A DNA stretch of 64,000 nt from NCBI RefSeq assembly GCF_949987515.2, contig NC_082689.1:70244267-70308266 (forward strand), written 5' to 3'. The notes beneath the pieces were generated by a model. It had not been told where the DNA came from. It worked only from the letters and a program-made list of their open reading frames with translations, and did no database searches. Each line of letters begins with the position of its first letter. Position 1 is the stretch's first letter. Shown piece by piece: positions 51,501-60,809 of the stretch. Source of the stretch: Delphinus delphis (taxonomy: Eukaryota; Chordata; Mammalia; Artiodactyla; Delphinidae). The position numbers and the translations under genes were made by a program.

Positions 51501-54500
51501 CAACATTGCTAATTATTAGAGAAATGCAATTCAAAACTACAGTGAGGTACCACCTCAAACTGATAAGAATGGCCATCATTAAAAAGTCTACAAGTAACAA
51601 ATGCTGGAGAGGGTGTGGAGAAAAGGGAACCCTTTTACACTGTTGGTGGGAATGTAAATTGCTGCAGCCACTACGGAAAACAGTATGGAGGTTACTTAAA
51701 AAGCTAAAAGAGAGAGAGATGCCATATGATCCAGCAATCCCACTCCTGGGCATATATCCAGAGAGAACCATAATTCAAAAAGATACATGCACCCCAAAGT
51801 TCACTGTGGCACTATTTACAATAGCCAAGACATAGAAGCAACCTAAATGTCCATCAACAGATGAATGGATAAAGAAAATGTGGTATATATACATAATGGA
51901 ATATTACTCAGCCATAAAAACGAATGAAGTAATGTCATTTGCAGCAACATGGATGGACCTAGAGATTATCATACTAAGTGAAGTAAGTCTGAAAGAGAAA
52001 GACAAATACCATATAACATTTATATGTGGAATCTAAAATATGACACAAATGAACTTATTTATGAAACAGACTCACAGACATAGAAAACAAACTTATGGTT
52101 ACCAAAGGGGAGAGGGGGTGGGGGAGGGATAAATTAGGTATTTGGGAATAACAGATACAAATTACTATATAAAAAATAGATAAATAACAAAGTTCTACTG
52201 TATAGGACAGGGAACTATATTCAAAATCCTGTAATAAACCATAATGGAAAAGAACATGAAAAAGAATATGTATATATACCTGAATCACTTTGCTATGCAC
52301 CAGAAACTAACACAACATTGTAAATCAACAATACTTCAATAAAAAAAACAAAAACAAAACCAAAGACTCAAAAAAGGAAAGAGTTAGGATGAATTAATAA
52401 TTCAGATTTGGAAACAATTTCTACAACAGAAGCTTCAATGTAAACATTAAAATGATTTGGATATCAATTTTCTTAGAGTTTGTGATATATTTATTATGAC
52501 ACCTTGGGGAAAACTATGAATTTTAATGAATAAACTTGTTGAATAACTTTTTTCCTTCTAATTATTATTCTACCAGAGAGTCTATAAACAAAGACTAATC
52601 TCTAGAGAAAAGTAATATAGAAGTGTTACATATAAAAAGAAGGTATATTTGATCCAATCTCTAAAAACAAAACCAGGGGGAATGGGACATTTGCTCTGAC
52701 CAAGAAGGTAAGTTGCTACATACACACGTTTTCTCCAATCCTCTGTAATCCCCAGGCTAGGCTGTCATGTGTCATTGTATAATGGGCATTTCTATCTAAT
52801 AAGAGATGATGAAAAGAAAGAATCGAGCCTTAAAGGAATATAAGGATAAATTTTTGTTGTTGTTGTTTACAAAGGTGAGTAATACAAAGGTGAGAACATA
52901 AGCAGTCATATTTTTTTTAAAGTTCCTCTCTCAGGAAAGGTACTATGTGTTTTGGTAATGTAAACCATATTTTACCTTGCCAAGGAAATCACTTGATAGT
53001 TACATATCTTGACTAATAATATAATTTCTAACTTCTGTTCAAATAATAAAAACATATTTAAAAACAGGTGTTTTTATCATATACCTGTATACGATACTCT
53101 ATTTTAAAGCATTTACAATGTATATAAAACCAGGTACCTGACAATAAACCTAACCTATAAATAAATATAGTTTAAGAGACTTGCAATAGAGAAAGTATCT
53201 AGATGTTGAAAGAAGCTATGGGGGCCTGAAACTCAGATGGCGATCCCCACCTAAGTGGGTGCTGCTCCTGAAGTCCAGAGTATATGAGATATGAACAGTT
53301 CATGGATGGAGATGTCATCCAAGACCTAGATTTGTGAGGCTAGGATTTTATAAGCTACAGAAGGCCAGACAGCAGAACAACTTAAAGTTCATACAGTGTC
53401 TGCCAAAACTGTCATATATAATAACTGGAGGAATACACCATGGGCAAATGCCTTTCACTGAAGAACCGTCTACAGAATAAAGAAACAAAAATAAAGAATA
53501 AGGAAACAAAAAGAAGCACTCTCTCCTCTGAAGTCATGATTATGTAATTTTAAAAAGTTATAGTAAATGAAATTGCTCTTTCAAAACCCTCAGTTTTATT
53601 CTTATTTTTTTGCCGTACACGGGCCTCTCACTGTTGTGGCCTCTCCCGTTGCGGAGCACAGGCTCCGGACGCGCAGGCTCAGCGGCCATGGCTCACGGGC
53701 CCAGCTGCCCCGTGGCATGTGGGATCTTCCCGGACCAGGGCACGAACCCGTGTCCCCTGCATCGGCAGGCGGACTCTCAACCACTGTGCCACCAGGGAAG
53801 CCCCCAAAACCCTCAGTTGTAGCTTTCAGTTTATTTAATGTTCTCCAAAGTAGCCTGGAATAATATGGGTTCTTGCCTAGAGATTATTCTTTTTCTATTA
53901 AAATGCTGCACAAAATTTAAGTTTACATATCTATGCACATACTACCACATAAGCAAGTTAAGAATTTGTTTTCTTTCCCCTACTTAAACTAAATGTTGAG
54001 TGCCTGATCAAGCCTACCTTCAGCTCACTGGGAATTTTTATTTTTAAATTAAGGTCCTATATGTTTTATCTGTACCATAAAATGATAATTAGGATTTCAT
54101 TTTGTCATGTAATTAGGACTTCACATTGTCTTTTAATTTGCTTGCTAATTGCTTTGGGTCTCCAAATTTTGTTTCCCCAACCAGACTGTAGCTCCTTAAA
54201 GGGGAAAGATCTTACTCTTTTTTTTTTTTTTTTTTGGTATTCCTATCAAGGACTAGCAAGACTGGGAAAATAGAAGGAGTTCAATAAATACTTCTTGTCC
54301 ACTCAGCCATAAAAAGAAATGAAACTGAGTAATTTGTAATGAGGTGGATGGACCTAGAGTCTGTCATACAGAGTGAAGCCAGAAAAAGAAAAACAAATAC
54401 CACATGCTAACACATATATATGGATTCTAAAAAAACAAACAAACAAAAAATGGTTCTGAAGAACCTAGGGGCAGGACAGGAATAAAGACGCAGATGTAGA

Positions 54501-57500
54501 GAATGGACTTGAGGACACGGGGAGCGGGAAAGGTAAGCTGGGACGAAGTGAGAGAGTGGCATGGACTTATATATACTACCAAATGTAAAATAGATAGCTA
54601 GTGGGAAGCAGCCGCATAGCACAGGGAGATCAGTTCTGTGTTTTGTGACCACCTAGAGGGGTGGGACAGGGAGGGTGGGAGGGAGGTGCAAGAGGGAGGG
54701 GATATGGGGATATATGTATATGCACAGCTGATTCACTTTGTTATAAAGCAGAAACTAACACACCATTGTAAAGCAGTTATACTCCAATAAAGATGTTAAA
54801 AAAAAACCCAAAAACTTCTTGTCTAACTGATTGACAAGCGAATTTTTAGACATCAGTTTTCTTCAAACATATCAGAGCTTCTATGTTTACTTGCAATTGA
54901 CAGGTACAGCACATCCTACTTCCTTAATGTTAGCACTGATGGCAGCTCCACAGCTCCATTACTGTTTTACTATTCTAAACCTATAAAATCTTTCCTGCTC
55001 CTCAAAGCTACCATGTATCTGCTGATCTAATCACAATGATAGCTACATTAGAAATTTGCCAACTGTCTAACTGGCATCTTTCAGTAACAACTGCATTCTT
55101 TGTATTTTTTTTTTTTTTTTTTTTTTGCGGTACGCGGGCCTCTCACTGTTGTGGCCTCTCCCATTGCGGAGCACAGGCTCCGGATGCGCAGGCTCAGCAA
55201 CCATGGCTAACGGGCTCAGCCGCTCCGCGGCATATGGGATCTTCCCGGACCAGGGCACAAACCTGTGTCCCCTGCATCGGCAGGCGGACTCTCAACCACT
55301 GTGCCACCAGGGAAGCCCCATTCTTTGTACTTTTAAACTTTTGTTTAAAGCGTATAACTCAGATGAAAAAAGATGTATAAAGAATAAATTATATATAGAA
55401 AATCAGAAATAAAGCATAAAAACATCTCTATACACATGAACACATGGTCTCTAAATAATTAAAAGTTCAAATAAACTCATATAATATATACTTTGTATCT
55501 CGGATCCTAGAATCTGAAAAAATTTTATAACATTCAATAACGTCTATATTGGTTATTAAATCAGAGGGCAGTTTAGAGTTATTGAATGAATGAGTGAAGA
55601 AAATTTACCAACATCACTAAATTCTTTTATATATTCTACATTTTTGCTCTCTATATTTTCTTGTGTCAAAACACTCTAGGACTTTTGTATAACTTCCACA
55701 CAAAAAAAGGGATAGAAAGATGACAAAATCTTTTGTCACACCCTACACACCTAGGGTAGCATTTAGTTTGCAACTGAAGTGGTTCCCAGAGCCGTATTAT
55801 AAAAAAATCTCATTTCCAAGATCATAAAAATGATCCAGGGGAACTCCCTGGCGTTCCAGTGGTTAGGAGTCTGCGCTCCCACTGCAGGGGGGCCTGGGTT
55901 CGATCCCTTCTCAGAATTTGTATTTATATTAAAATATAAAATTTGCTAAATAATAACTGCTATCATGACATATGTTACTATGTCTGACAATGGTGTCCTG
56001 CAAACAAGATAGTAGTCTTTGCCAAGAATAAGTGTATGCATTTTTGTGTTATTTGATTTCTTACAATTTTTAACTTTTAAAGTAATAACATGCGACAGTT
56101 TCTTGGTGCTCTAAAGCACTGCTCAGCTAATCTCCTCTGGAAAGTCTATATTCATATTAGAATTTTTGAAATTATTCTCAAGATAATAAGCTATGATTAT
56201 TTCTTTCCTCTGAGATGAATAACAATAGGATTCAGGTGAGTCAAATTCATTATTAAATTCTGCCAGGTTCCTTTAACTCTCATCAATATTTATCATATGG
56301 TAAATGATGTACTATGCTGCCCCCACGCACATCCTTGATCTTTTGGTACCCTCTTCTGTATACCACAATCAACAATCCCTGTGATGCTTTTATTTTTATT
56401 TTTAAAAACATTTATTTATTTAGGCTGTGCTGGGTCTTAGTTGTGGCATGCGGGCTCTTTTAGTTGTGGCATGTGCGATCTAGTTCCCTGATCAGGAATC
56501 AAACCCGGGGCCCCCTGCATTGGGAGCACGGAGTCTTAACCACTGGACCACCAGGGAAGTCCCCCTGTGATGCTTTTAAATACAGTAGGTCTACAAAATC
56601 TTTGATAATCTTTTTTTTTTTTAAAGAAGAACTTATTTTATCTCTGGAGCACTTAGTGACTTGTTTCTAATGAACAGAATAAAGTGGAAGCAAAGGTGTG
56701 ATTTTAGAGACTAGCTTGTAGAAAGCACTGTGGCTTCCTCCTTGCTCTCTTGGATCTCTTTCTTTGTTACTCTGAGGAAGATAGCTGGCACACTGTGATG
56801 AGAGGCCCATGTGGTGAGGTATCTTGCCAACAGCCATCTTGGAGTAAGCCATCTTGGAAGTGGATCCTCCAACCACCGTTAAGCTTTCAGGTGACTGGAA
56901 GCCCTTGGCCACATTCTGACTTCAATCACATAAGATCCTGAATCAGAACTACCCAGCTAAGTCACTTCTGAATTTCTGACCCACAAAAAGTGATTAATAA
57001 ATAGTTGTTGCTATATATTGGGGTAAATTTGGGGTACTTTGTTTTGTTTTTTTGTTTTTGCGGTATGCGGGCCTCTCACTGTTGTGGCCTCTCCCGTTGC
57101 GGAGCACAGGCTCCGGACGCGCAGGCTCAGCAGCCATGGCTCACGGGCCTAGCCGCTCTGCGGCATGTGGGATCTTCCCGGACCGGGGAACGAACCCGTT
57201 TCCCCTGCATCGGCAGGCGGACTCTCAGCTACTGCACCACCAGGGAAGCCCGGTACTTTGTTATATGATAGATAATACAATGAATCCTATCTCAACAAGA
57301 AATACTGTACAAACTACAGTGGTGTACAAGAGGTGAAACTCAAGTTTTCCATTAAACTGAGTACTTCTCCTCTAATGTCACTAAACTACAAGCAGAATAC
57401 TAAGGGTCATTCAATGACACAGGTTCTGCGACCTTGACTTTTTTATGTCCTTTTAGAAATCAAAGGACTCTTGCATGCTCTTTGTGTAGGATTTCTATGA

Positions 57501-60500
57501 ACAGACTAAACTATACGTTTCATGTTTCTCAAATACAATTTTCTAAAAGGTCCTCTTTTCCCTCAACATATTCCTTTCTCCTCCACTCTATGTGTCTCAT
57601 TTTCCAAGGCAGCCATAGTTGCCATTTGCCATAATGTCTGGGGGTCTTTCCCTTTTCAAATAACCTATCCAAGTCCCAAACAAGGTAAACAGTCCTCAAA
57701 CTACCCACCAAATAGGAGGAGGAAAGGACTGTGAGTGGTTAGCAGTAGCCTCCTTCTGTTGTTGGTTCAAAACGTTTCTATTAACTCACTAATTCATTAC
57801 AGAGGCTAGGCCAACTGATTGGGAATGTAATTTCTAAAATCAGTTAAGTTTTTCATGACACAGAGAACTATATTCAGTATGATAAACCATAATGGAAAAG
57901 AATATATATATATGTATAACTGAGTCACTTTGCTGTACAGCAGAAATTAACATAATGTTGTAAATTAACTATACTTCAGTAAAAAAAATAAAATCAATTC
58001 GTTTTTGAGAAGGCTAATAAAAGCATATTGAAAACAGAAAATTGTGCCATTATCTTAGCCATTTCTGCATACTACCTTCTAGGTTTTGTCTTGTGTATAC
58101 ATGCATACTTTGACAAAATTGCAAGCAACCAATATGGAATTTTTTCGATTTTGGAAAAACCTTAATGATATCCATGCCAATCAAACTCCTTCAGGAAAGG
58201 ATTTCAATTGTATTACCTAAAAGTGTATTTAATTATAACTTAATTAGCTCAGATCAACACATATGCCAATGGAAAAGATTTTAATTTCAATTGGCCAGTA
58301 TTTTTCTAAATTAGGACTAATTTTTGTAACGCATATATAGCCAGCTCTTAAATACTCAATAAATCCAATTTATCCATTCTTTTAGAATATATTTCTTCCC
58401 TTTAATCCTTTATATGTTTAGTGCTCATTAGCACTTTGGCTCTAGATACATAAAGGAAGATTAGAAAACTGAAATATAAAACTGCTAATTTTTATTATAA
58501 TACAAAAAGATTGAGTTGATGAGCTATTCAAAGAGTTAAATACGTAGCTGTCAAATAAATCTTTCCCCTGTTAGTAAAGATAATTAAGAGAACTCACTGA
58601 ATTTAGATTTATTTCCTACTTGGAGCTTTATATTTTTCCCTCTTGTGGTCTGTCAACAAATAAGGTTATAATTGATGCAACATTATTAATTTTTTGGAAA
58701 TAAGCTACCTTTGACATCATTTCTGTTACTTACACTTAATTTCAGCCCAGCTGTTCAGATATATATATATTTGAGACATAAAGACATCTTACAAAATTAA
58801 AACAAACATAATTTAAAAAAGAAATCTGTTTGAAGGTTCTCTTTGAACACTAATTGACAAACTCTAAAACTTTCATAATGACAAATTATCCAAATTCAAA
58901 ATAAACTAAATTATTAATATATCTTAGAGCCTTTCACATTATCCCCTTTGTTCTAATCAAGACTGCTACTTTCAAAAATACTTTCTATGTACTTGAACTG
59001 CAGATATTTTATTATTTTCAGAGAAATGTTATAATTGGAATAAATATAAGAATTTTGACTAAAAATTGATGATAAATCATGACATTTAGAAGTCTCTGAA
59101 ACAGGAAAATGGTCTGCAAATATTATTTACTTAAGCACTAAATCTATGTCAGCATTTTATAGTAGTTCAATGATTTTAAAATGTACTATAACAGGCACTA
59201 TCACAAAATTGTATTCTAAAACTCAGAATCACTGTTTCTGAATTTTGTCTTTTGCAAAATAAACCTGAACATGTTCCAGTGGCACAGTTTCTTGTGTTTA
59301 CTAGCAGTTTTAGATAAACGGAAATTGGAGTAGGGGTGAAGAGAGCTGAATGATTCTCCACCGTTCCTGCCCATCCCAAATGTGACAGAATACTGACTAA
59401 ATAATTCAAGAAGCCCGATTTCTCATTTATTTCCTTTAGGGAATAAACTGGCAGCGCAGTCTACCTTTGATTCTTTTTCTTTTGGTATTCGTGATTTTAC
59501 GTTATCATGTGGCTGATCCAGAGTGAAATTATTCCTCCTTGCTTCACTGTCTTCAAGCAGGGGAACACAGCCATAACTGTTATCTGTAAGACAAAAACCT
59601 CGTAGACATAAGTGGGAAATCCTTGTTTTTGGTACCACCTGGAAGAGTAAAAAGAATACAAACCCAAATCCCTAATTTTAAAGAGTAGAGATTTTAAACT
59701 ATGAATTTAAAAAATTCTTTAGATAATAGCTACTTTGACAATTTGCCCATTTAGATTTTGGCATATTTGATTCATATTTTTTTTACTTTCATTCCCACTA
59801 AACGCACAAAACCCCTACTCTTCCAATATCAGTAGTATATAAAATATGTAGAATTTAGAAAACTAGAAGTATGTTCTTTGTATCTTATCATCAGCAATGT
59901 AATTAAACTTTTATTTAAGTCATATTTTCAGGTATGCATTTCTTGTTTATGATAATTATTTGCATAATACTCTATGCTTATTATTAAAAAATGAGAAAAT
60001 GCAGACATGCTGAAAAGAATAAAAAAAATAAAAGCTACCCACAGTTTTTATTATCTGTGAATTATTCCTATTAACATTTTGGTTTATATTTTATCAGAAT
60101 TTTTCTTTTCCAATACATATAAATTCACAAAAGAATCTTTTTTTTTGCATAGATAAAATTACATTTATTTTTTATCTTGCTTTGCTCAGTTTGCCATATG
60201 TCATGAATATGTCTCATGTTTGTAACTGAACACCTATTATCACTTTTCTTGGCTACATAGCTGTTCACTACACAAATGACTGTAATTTAACTGTTGAACA
60301 TTTATTTCTAGTTTTCCATTATTAGAAATTATACTGTGATGAGCATCCTTGCATATATACCTTGAGTACTTAAAGAAATATCTTCTTATGATATATTCTT
60401 AGGACTTGAATTTTTGGTTTAAAAGGCACAGACATTTTAAAAGCTTTTGCTATTTATTGACAAATTGTCTTCTAGGAAGTTTTATCAACTTAAGAGTTCC

Positions 60501-60806
60501 ACCAGATAATATATGTGAATGTCCATTTTCCCATTTCCTGCAACTGTTCATTTCTTAAATAAATGTAACTGTACCACAGTTATTAAAATATCAGAACTAC
60601 TGTAAAACAATGGAGAAATAAAATAGAAAAACTTAACTTCCATCTTTCTTTTCTCCCAGAGGTTTAAGAAATAAATAAAAATTTAACATGAACATACCTC
60701 GACTGGAATTCACAAGAAGTAACTGTGATTTTAGCTTGTCAATAATAGTTTGTTGAAGTGACAGCTGTTCCTGTTGCTCACGTATTCTCTGCTCATAGTT
60801 CTCAGT
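28618..60806 (-). CDS. TANK: TANK (I-TRAF), partial gene: six coding exons, 5' coding exon outside the window
   Basis: TANK is a cytoplasmic adaptor that binds TRAF1/2/3 and the kinases TBK1 and IKK-epsilon, tuning NF-kB and type I interferon signalling. Coding joins, read on the minus strand: 60806-60698, 59583-59465, 39132-39056, 38410-38295, 32810-32230, 28794-28618. These total 1179 nt, or 392 residues plus TAA, with no frameshift or internal stop. All junctions are GT/AG and the phases match. Adding the roughly 33 residues of the known mammalian first coding exon gives 425, the usual length. Visible landmarks: coiled-coil segment beginning [12 protein letters not shown]; helical [15 protein letters not shown] stretch of the TBK1-binding region; TRAF-binding PIQCT; C-terminal zinc finger with Cys396, Cys399, His416 and His420 (numbering assumes 33 missing residues). 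Introns are 1.1, 20.3, 0.65, 5.5 and 3.4 kb. The ATG exon was searched for up to 64000 and not seen. Identification rests on my recall of the mammalian TANK protein, which matches along the whole length. Confidence 0.97.
28795..32229 (-). other. TANK: TANK intron (3.4 kb), no repeats recognised
   Basis: Bounded by GTAACT donor and CTGCAG acceptor. AT-rich and free of SINE/L1 insertions I can recognise, except a short L2-like end at about 29630-29680 ('gtaggtgctcaatatatgtttgttgg'). Confidence 0.8.
32230..32810 (-). CDS. TANK: TANK large exon, residues about 174-367 (TRAF-binding motif)
   Basis: This 581-nt exon has acceptor CCCCTGCAG|AGACACAG and donor CCACAGCAG|GTAACT. It opens with [18 protein letters not shown], which contains PIQCT at about residues 180-184. 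This is the family's TRAF2/TRAF3-docking motif (PxQxT class) and it is intact. The rest is a long low-hydrophobicity linker rich in Ser, Thr, Pro and Asp, including [15 protein letters not shown] and [20 protein letters not shown]. It ends ...[22 protein letters not shown] sequence, in phase 0 with the last exon. The open frame extends a little into both introns and stops there, as expected. Confidence 0.97.
33962..34375 (+). mobile_element. CHR-1-type long SINE with duplicated body module
   Basis: Head gacttccctggtgttgcagtgg, B-box ggttcgagccctgg, repeated 'caactactgagcccgcgtgcc' body and A-rich tail. The flanking duplication is aagacag-like. Compared with the copy at 50157 it has roughly 70 extra bases in the body (about 34125-34205). 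Confidence 0.9.
34740..35370 (+). mobile_element. L2 3' end
   Basis: Long, ordered match to L2: 'ttaataaaaccttttcatgg', 'cttcagccctaaaactcac', 'tgagcctttgcacatgctgt', 'cttggcttaggcattaattt', and the terminal 'tgcacatagtatgccttcaataaatgcc'. Open frames across it, such as 34759-35112, are L2 debris. Confidence 0.85.
35600..35790 (+). mobile_element. MIR fragment
   Basis: MIR core words: 'cagcacttctatgtgccacaca', 'acacagctaatgaatga', 'cagatctggaactggaaccca' and 'gcctgtgctctgaacca'. Confidence 0.75.
38295..38410 (-). CDS. TANK: TANK coding exon, residues about 135-174 (TBK1/IKKe-binding helix)
   Basis: Acceptor TTTTTAG|AGGT, donor AACTG|GTAAGG, length 116 nt. It encodes [19 protein letters not shown] followed by [19 protein letters not shown]. 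In the family this amphipathic stretch belongs to the segment that binds TBK1 and IKK-epsilon. The residue after KTF is Arg (codon CGG); the human protein, as I recall it, has Trp here. The one-base overhang G joins AG of the following exon to make Glu. Confidence 0.95.
38411..39055 (-). other. TANK: TANK intron (0.65 kb), nothing recognised
   Basis: Short AT-rich intron between the two small central exons. Confidence 0.85.
39056..39132 (-). CDS. TANK: TANK coding exon, residues about 110-135
   Basis: The acceptor reads TCTTTAAG|GTAAGA, so the exon itself begins with a GTAAG word that resembles a donor site. It encodes [19 protein letters not shown] then IPLFHE and ends in AG, which joins A of the next exon to make Arg. 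Length is 77 nt (25 codons plus 2). The donor is GAAAG|GTAGTT. The segment is Ser/Arg/Lys-rich and precedes the TBK1-binding helix. An (AT)20 microsatellite sits about 120 bp upstream of the acceptor. Confidence 0.93.
39255..39294 (+). repeat. (AT)20 microsatellite
   Basis: Forty bases of uninterrupted AT in the TANK intron, about 120 bp upstream of an exon acceptor on the minus strand. Confidence 0.97.
42340..42880 (+). mobile_element. Old L1 3' end containing a (CA)n microsatellite
   Basis: Ordered L1 3' words: 'cacaatagccaagatatgaa', 'gtagataaagaaaacgtggtatatatac', 'gacaatatggatgaacctga', 'gatctcacttatatgtgg' and 'gcatggcaactacagttaat'. A (CA)n run at 42453-42497 has expanded at the usual tatata/acacac position. 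Confidence 0.85.
42453..42497 (+). repeat. (CA)n microsatellite
   Basis: About 22 CA dinucleotides inside the old L1 end, preceded by a short TG run at 42442-42450. Confidence 0.95.
44590..44790 (+). mobile_element. MIR-like fragment
   Basis: Weak MIR match: 'ccacataatcttgtgaatt', 'ggagagatcaaatatttgtc', 'cagtctagtaggtggagtag' and 'ggaacccaagccttactgcc'. Confidence 0.5.
45290..45780. mobile_element. Probable ancient L1-derived fragment
   Basis: Familiar interspersed-repeat words: 'tctgataatctcaatatctg', 'gaataattttggactgtac', 'gtgaatattatgttggg' and 'caggaaattaagttggttagac'. I recognise an old LINE-type repeat but cannot name the subfamily or orientation with confidence. Confidence 0.45.
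46211..46545 (+). mobile_element. CHR-1-type long SINE
   Basis: Head ggcttcccgggtggtccagtgg, B-box ggtttgatccctgg, repeated 'cacaactac' body, 'gaagacccgatgcagcc' and an (AAAT)n tail. More diverged than the CHR-2-like copies. Confidence 0.88.
46864..47071 (-). mobile_element. CHR-type SINE, minus orientation
   Basis: Complete element flanked by gaagggagagtttt (46850-46863 and 47072-47085). The overlapping 174-codon open frame (46759-47283) is SINE sequence, not a gene. Confidence 0.93.
47916..48048 (-). mobile_element. Short tRNA-derived SINE, minus orientation
   Basis: T-run, 'ggccacgttacgtagcttgcgg', 'ttagttccccaaccagg' and 'ccaccagggaattccc'. Flanked by gctaagtagtttt (47903-47915 and 48049-48061). 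Confidence 0.92.
48488..49500 (+). pseudogene. Decayed copy of a hAT-transposase-derived gene (ZBED5/FAM200/SCAND3-like)
   Basis: Conceptual translation in shifting frames gives ordered fragments typical of the hAT-derived ZBED5/FAM200 group. In order these are [105 protein letters not shown]; and CVKLDFLH, then YHNRSNAK. Several frameshifts and stops break it, and a block normally read as ...HTEVRWLSRG is partly deleted. The C-terminal part includes the hAT dimerisation region. It contains an A/C-rich expansion at about 49407-49465 and is followed by a SINE. The normal gene encodes a domesticated, inactive transposase-like nuclear protein. Whether this is a retrocopy or a relic of the transposon itself is unresolved. 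Confidence 0.8.
49513..49634 (-). mobile_element. Short tRNA-derived SINE, minus orientation
   Basis: T-run, 'ggccacgccatgcggcatgtgg', 'ttagtttcctgaccagg' and 'ccgccagggaagt'. Flanks aaacaaatacctttt / aaacaaatatcttta suggest a slightly diverged target-site duplication. Confidence 0.85.
50035..52360 (+). mobile_element. 5'-truncated L1 (3' part of ORF2 and 3' UTR), interrupted by a SINE
   Basis: Translations show broken L1 ORF2 C-terminal text: [16 protein letters not shown] at about 50825, [15 protein letters not shown] at about 50905, then [15 protein letters not shown] at about 51719 and [10 protein letters not shown]. The last part reads 'gccataaaaacgaatgaagtaatg' through 'acaatacttcaataaaa'. 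Stops and frameshifts leave no functional reverse transcriptase. A CHR-1 SINE sits at 50157-50500. Confidence 0.92.
50157..50500 (+). mobile_element. CHR-1-type long SINE nested in L1
   Basis: Head gacttgcctggtggcgcagtgg, B-box ggttcaagccctgg, 'caactactgagcccgcgtg' body and an (AAAT)n tail. L1 sequence on its two sides continues across the insertion (aaaatcccatcaa ... gcatccaaaaataaataaaat), so the SINE is younger than the L1. Confidence 0.92.
53596..53804 (-). mobile_element. CHR-type SINE, minus orientation
   Basis: Complete element with flanking caaaaccctcagtt at 53582-53595 and 53805-53818. Confidence 0.93.
54300..54813 (+). mobile_element. 5'-truncated young L1 3' end
   Basis: Begins 'cactcagccataaaaagaaatgaa' and ends 'tccaataaagatg' plus A-run. 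Flanked by acttcttgtc (54290-54299 and 54814-54823). Same subfamily as 161-467. Confidence 0.9.
55105..55318 (-). mobile_element. CHR-type SINE, minus orientation
   Basis: T-run of more than 20, complete body, and flanking cattctttgta (55094-55104 and 55319-55329). Confidence 0.93.
55836..55910 (+). mobile_element. Truncated short SINE (5' part only)
   Basis: Head ggaactccctggcgttccagtgg, B-box gggttcgatccct, then an abrupt loss of the 3' half and tail. Confidence 0.8.
56393..56562 (-). mobile_element. Short tRNA-derived SINE, minus orientation
   Basis: Tail at 56393-56430; 'cctgatcaggaatcaaaccc' B-box region; head ccaccagggaagtcccc. Flanked by the 16-bp ccctgtgatgctttta (56377-56392 and 56563-56578). 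Confidence 0.92.
56670..57005 (+). mobile_element. MLT1-type MaLR LTR (solo)
   Basis: Ordered match to MLT1-like LTR: 'gtggcttcctccttgctctcttgga', 'gagaggcccatgtggtgagg', 'ccaacagcca', 'catcttggaagtggatcctcc', 'cagaactacccagctaag', 'cacttctgaatttctgaccca' and 'aataaatagttgttgc'. No internal viral genes are adjacent. Confidence 0.85.
57044..57251 (-). mobile_element. CHR-type SINE, minus orientation
   Basis: Complete copy flanked by ggtactttgtt (57033-57043 and 57252-57262). Confidence 0.93.
57858..57990 (+). mobile_element. Very short L1 3' end
   Basis: Matches the terminal L1 3' UTR ('cagagaactatattcagtatg' to 'aactatacttcagtaaaaaaa'). Closest in this window to the end of the L1 at 50035-52360. 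Confidence 0.85.
59465..59583 (-). CDS. TANK: TANK coding exon, residues about 70-109
   Basis: The exon starts AT after TTACAG, completing the split Asp codon. It encodes [18 protein letters not shown], then [21 protein letters not shown], and ends exactly on AAG before GTAGAC (phase 0). The [11 protein letters not shown] core is strongly conserved in mammalian TANK. The stretch after it is charged and probably disordered, and it carries several substitutions relative to the human protein as I remember it. It is followed by a 20.3-kb intron. Confidence 0.95.
59584..60697 (-). other. TANK: TANK intron (1.1 kb) with old L1 fragment
   Basis: Between donor GTATGT and acceptor TTACAG. Most of 60030-60540 is a diverged antisense L1 ('tttcttggctacatagctgttc', 'gaacatttatttctagttttcc', 'tattgacaaattgtcttcta', 'aagagttccacca'). 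Confidence 0.8.
60030..60540 (-). mobile_element. Old L1 fragment, antisense, in TANK intron
   Basis: Same class as 3925-4460 and 10640-10860; no intact reading frame. Edges are approximate. Confidence 0.6.
60698..60806 (-). CDS. TANK: TANK coding exon, residues about 34-70 (coiled coil)
   Basis: Encodes [19 protein letters not shown] and continues through [14 protein letters not shown], ending on one G of a split Asp codon. The heptad-like, Gln/Leu/Glu-rich composition fits the N-terminal coiled coil. The donor reads CGAG|GTATGT. The acceptor is a tandem CAGCAG, so the exon may start at 60806 (ACT GAG) or at 60809, which would add one Gln. I chose 60806 because the known protein reads ...QQK-TENY.... 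Open reading frame runs past the exon on both sides by chance. Confidence 0.95.
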
Positions 60807-60809
60807 CTG

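Larger units (their letters stand above)
39133..59464 (-). other. TANK: TANK intron (20.3 kb), repeat-rich
   Basis: Donor AAG|GTAGAC and acceptor TTTAAG|GTAAGA. Recognised contents are listed separately. Gene-free, unassigned stretches are 39300-42330, 42910-44580, 45900-46200, 46550-46850, 47090-47900, 48062-48487, 52370-53580, 53820-54290, 55330-55830, 55930-56370, 57270-57850 and 57990-59460. Confidence 0.9.

Noticed and set aside
50557..51835. L1 ORF2-like open frames as a gene
   Set aside because: Frames are broken by stops and shifts, and the element is 5'-truncated.
56670..57005. Endogenous retrovirus provirus
   Set aside because: Only a solo MaLR-type LTR is visible; no internal gag/pol sequence or second LTR nearby.
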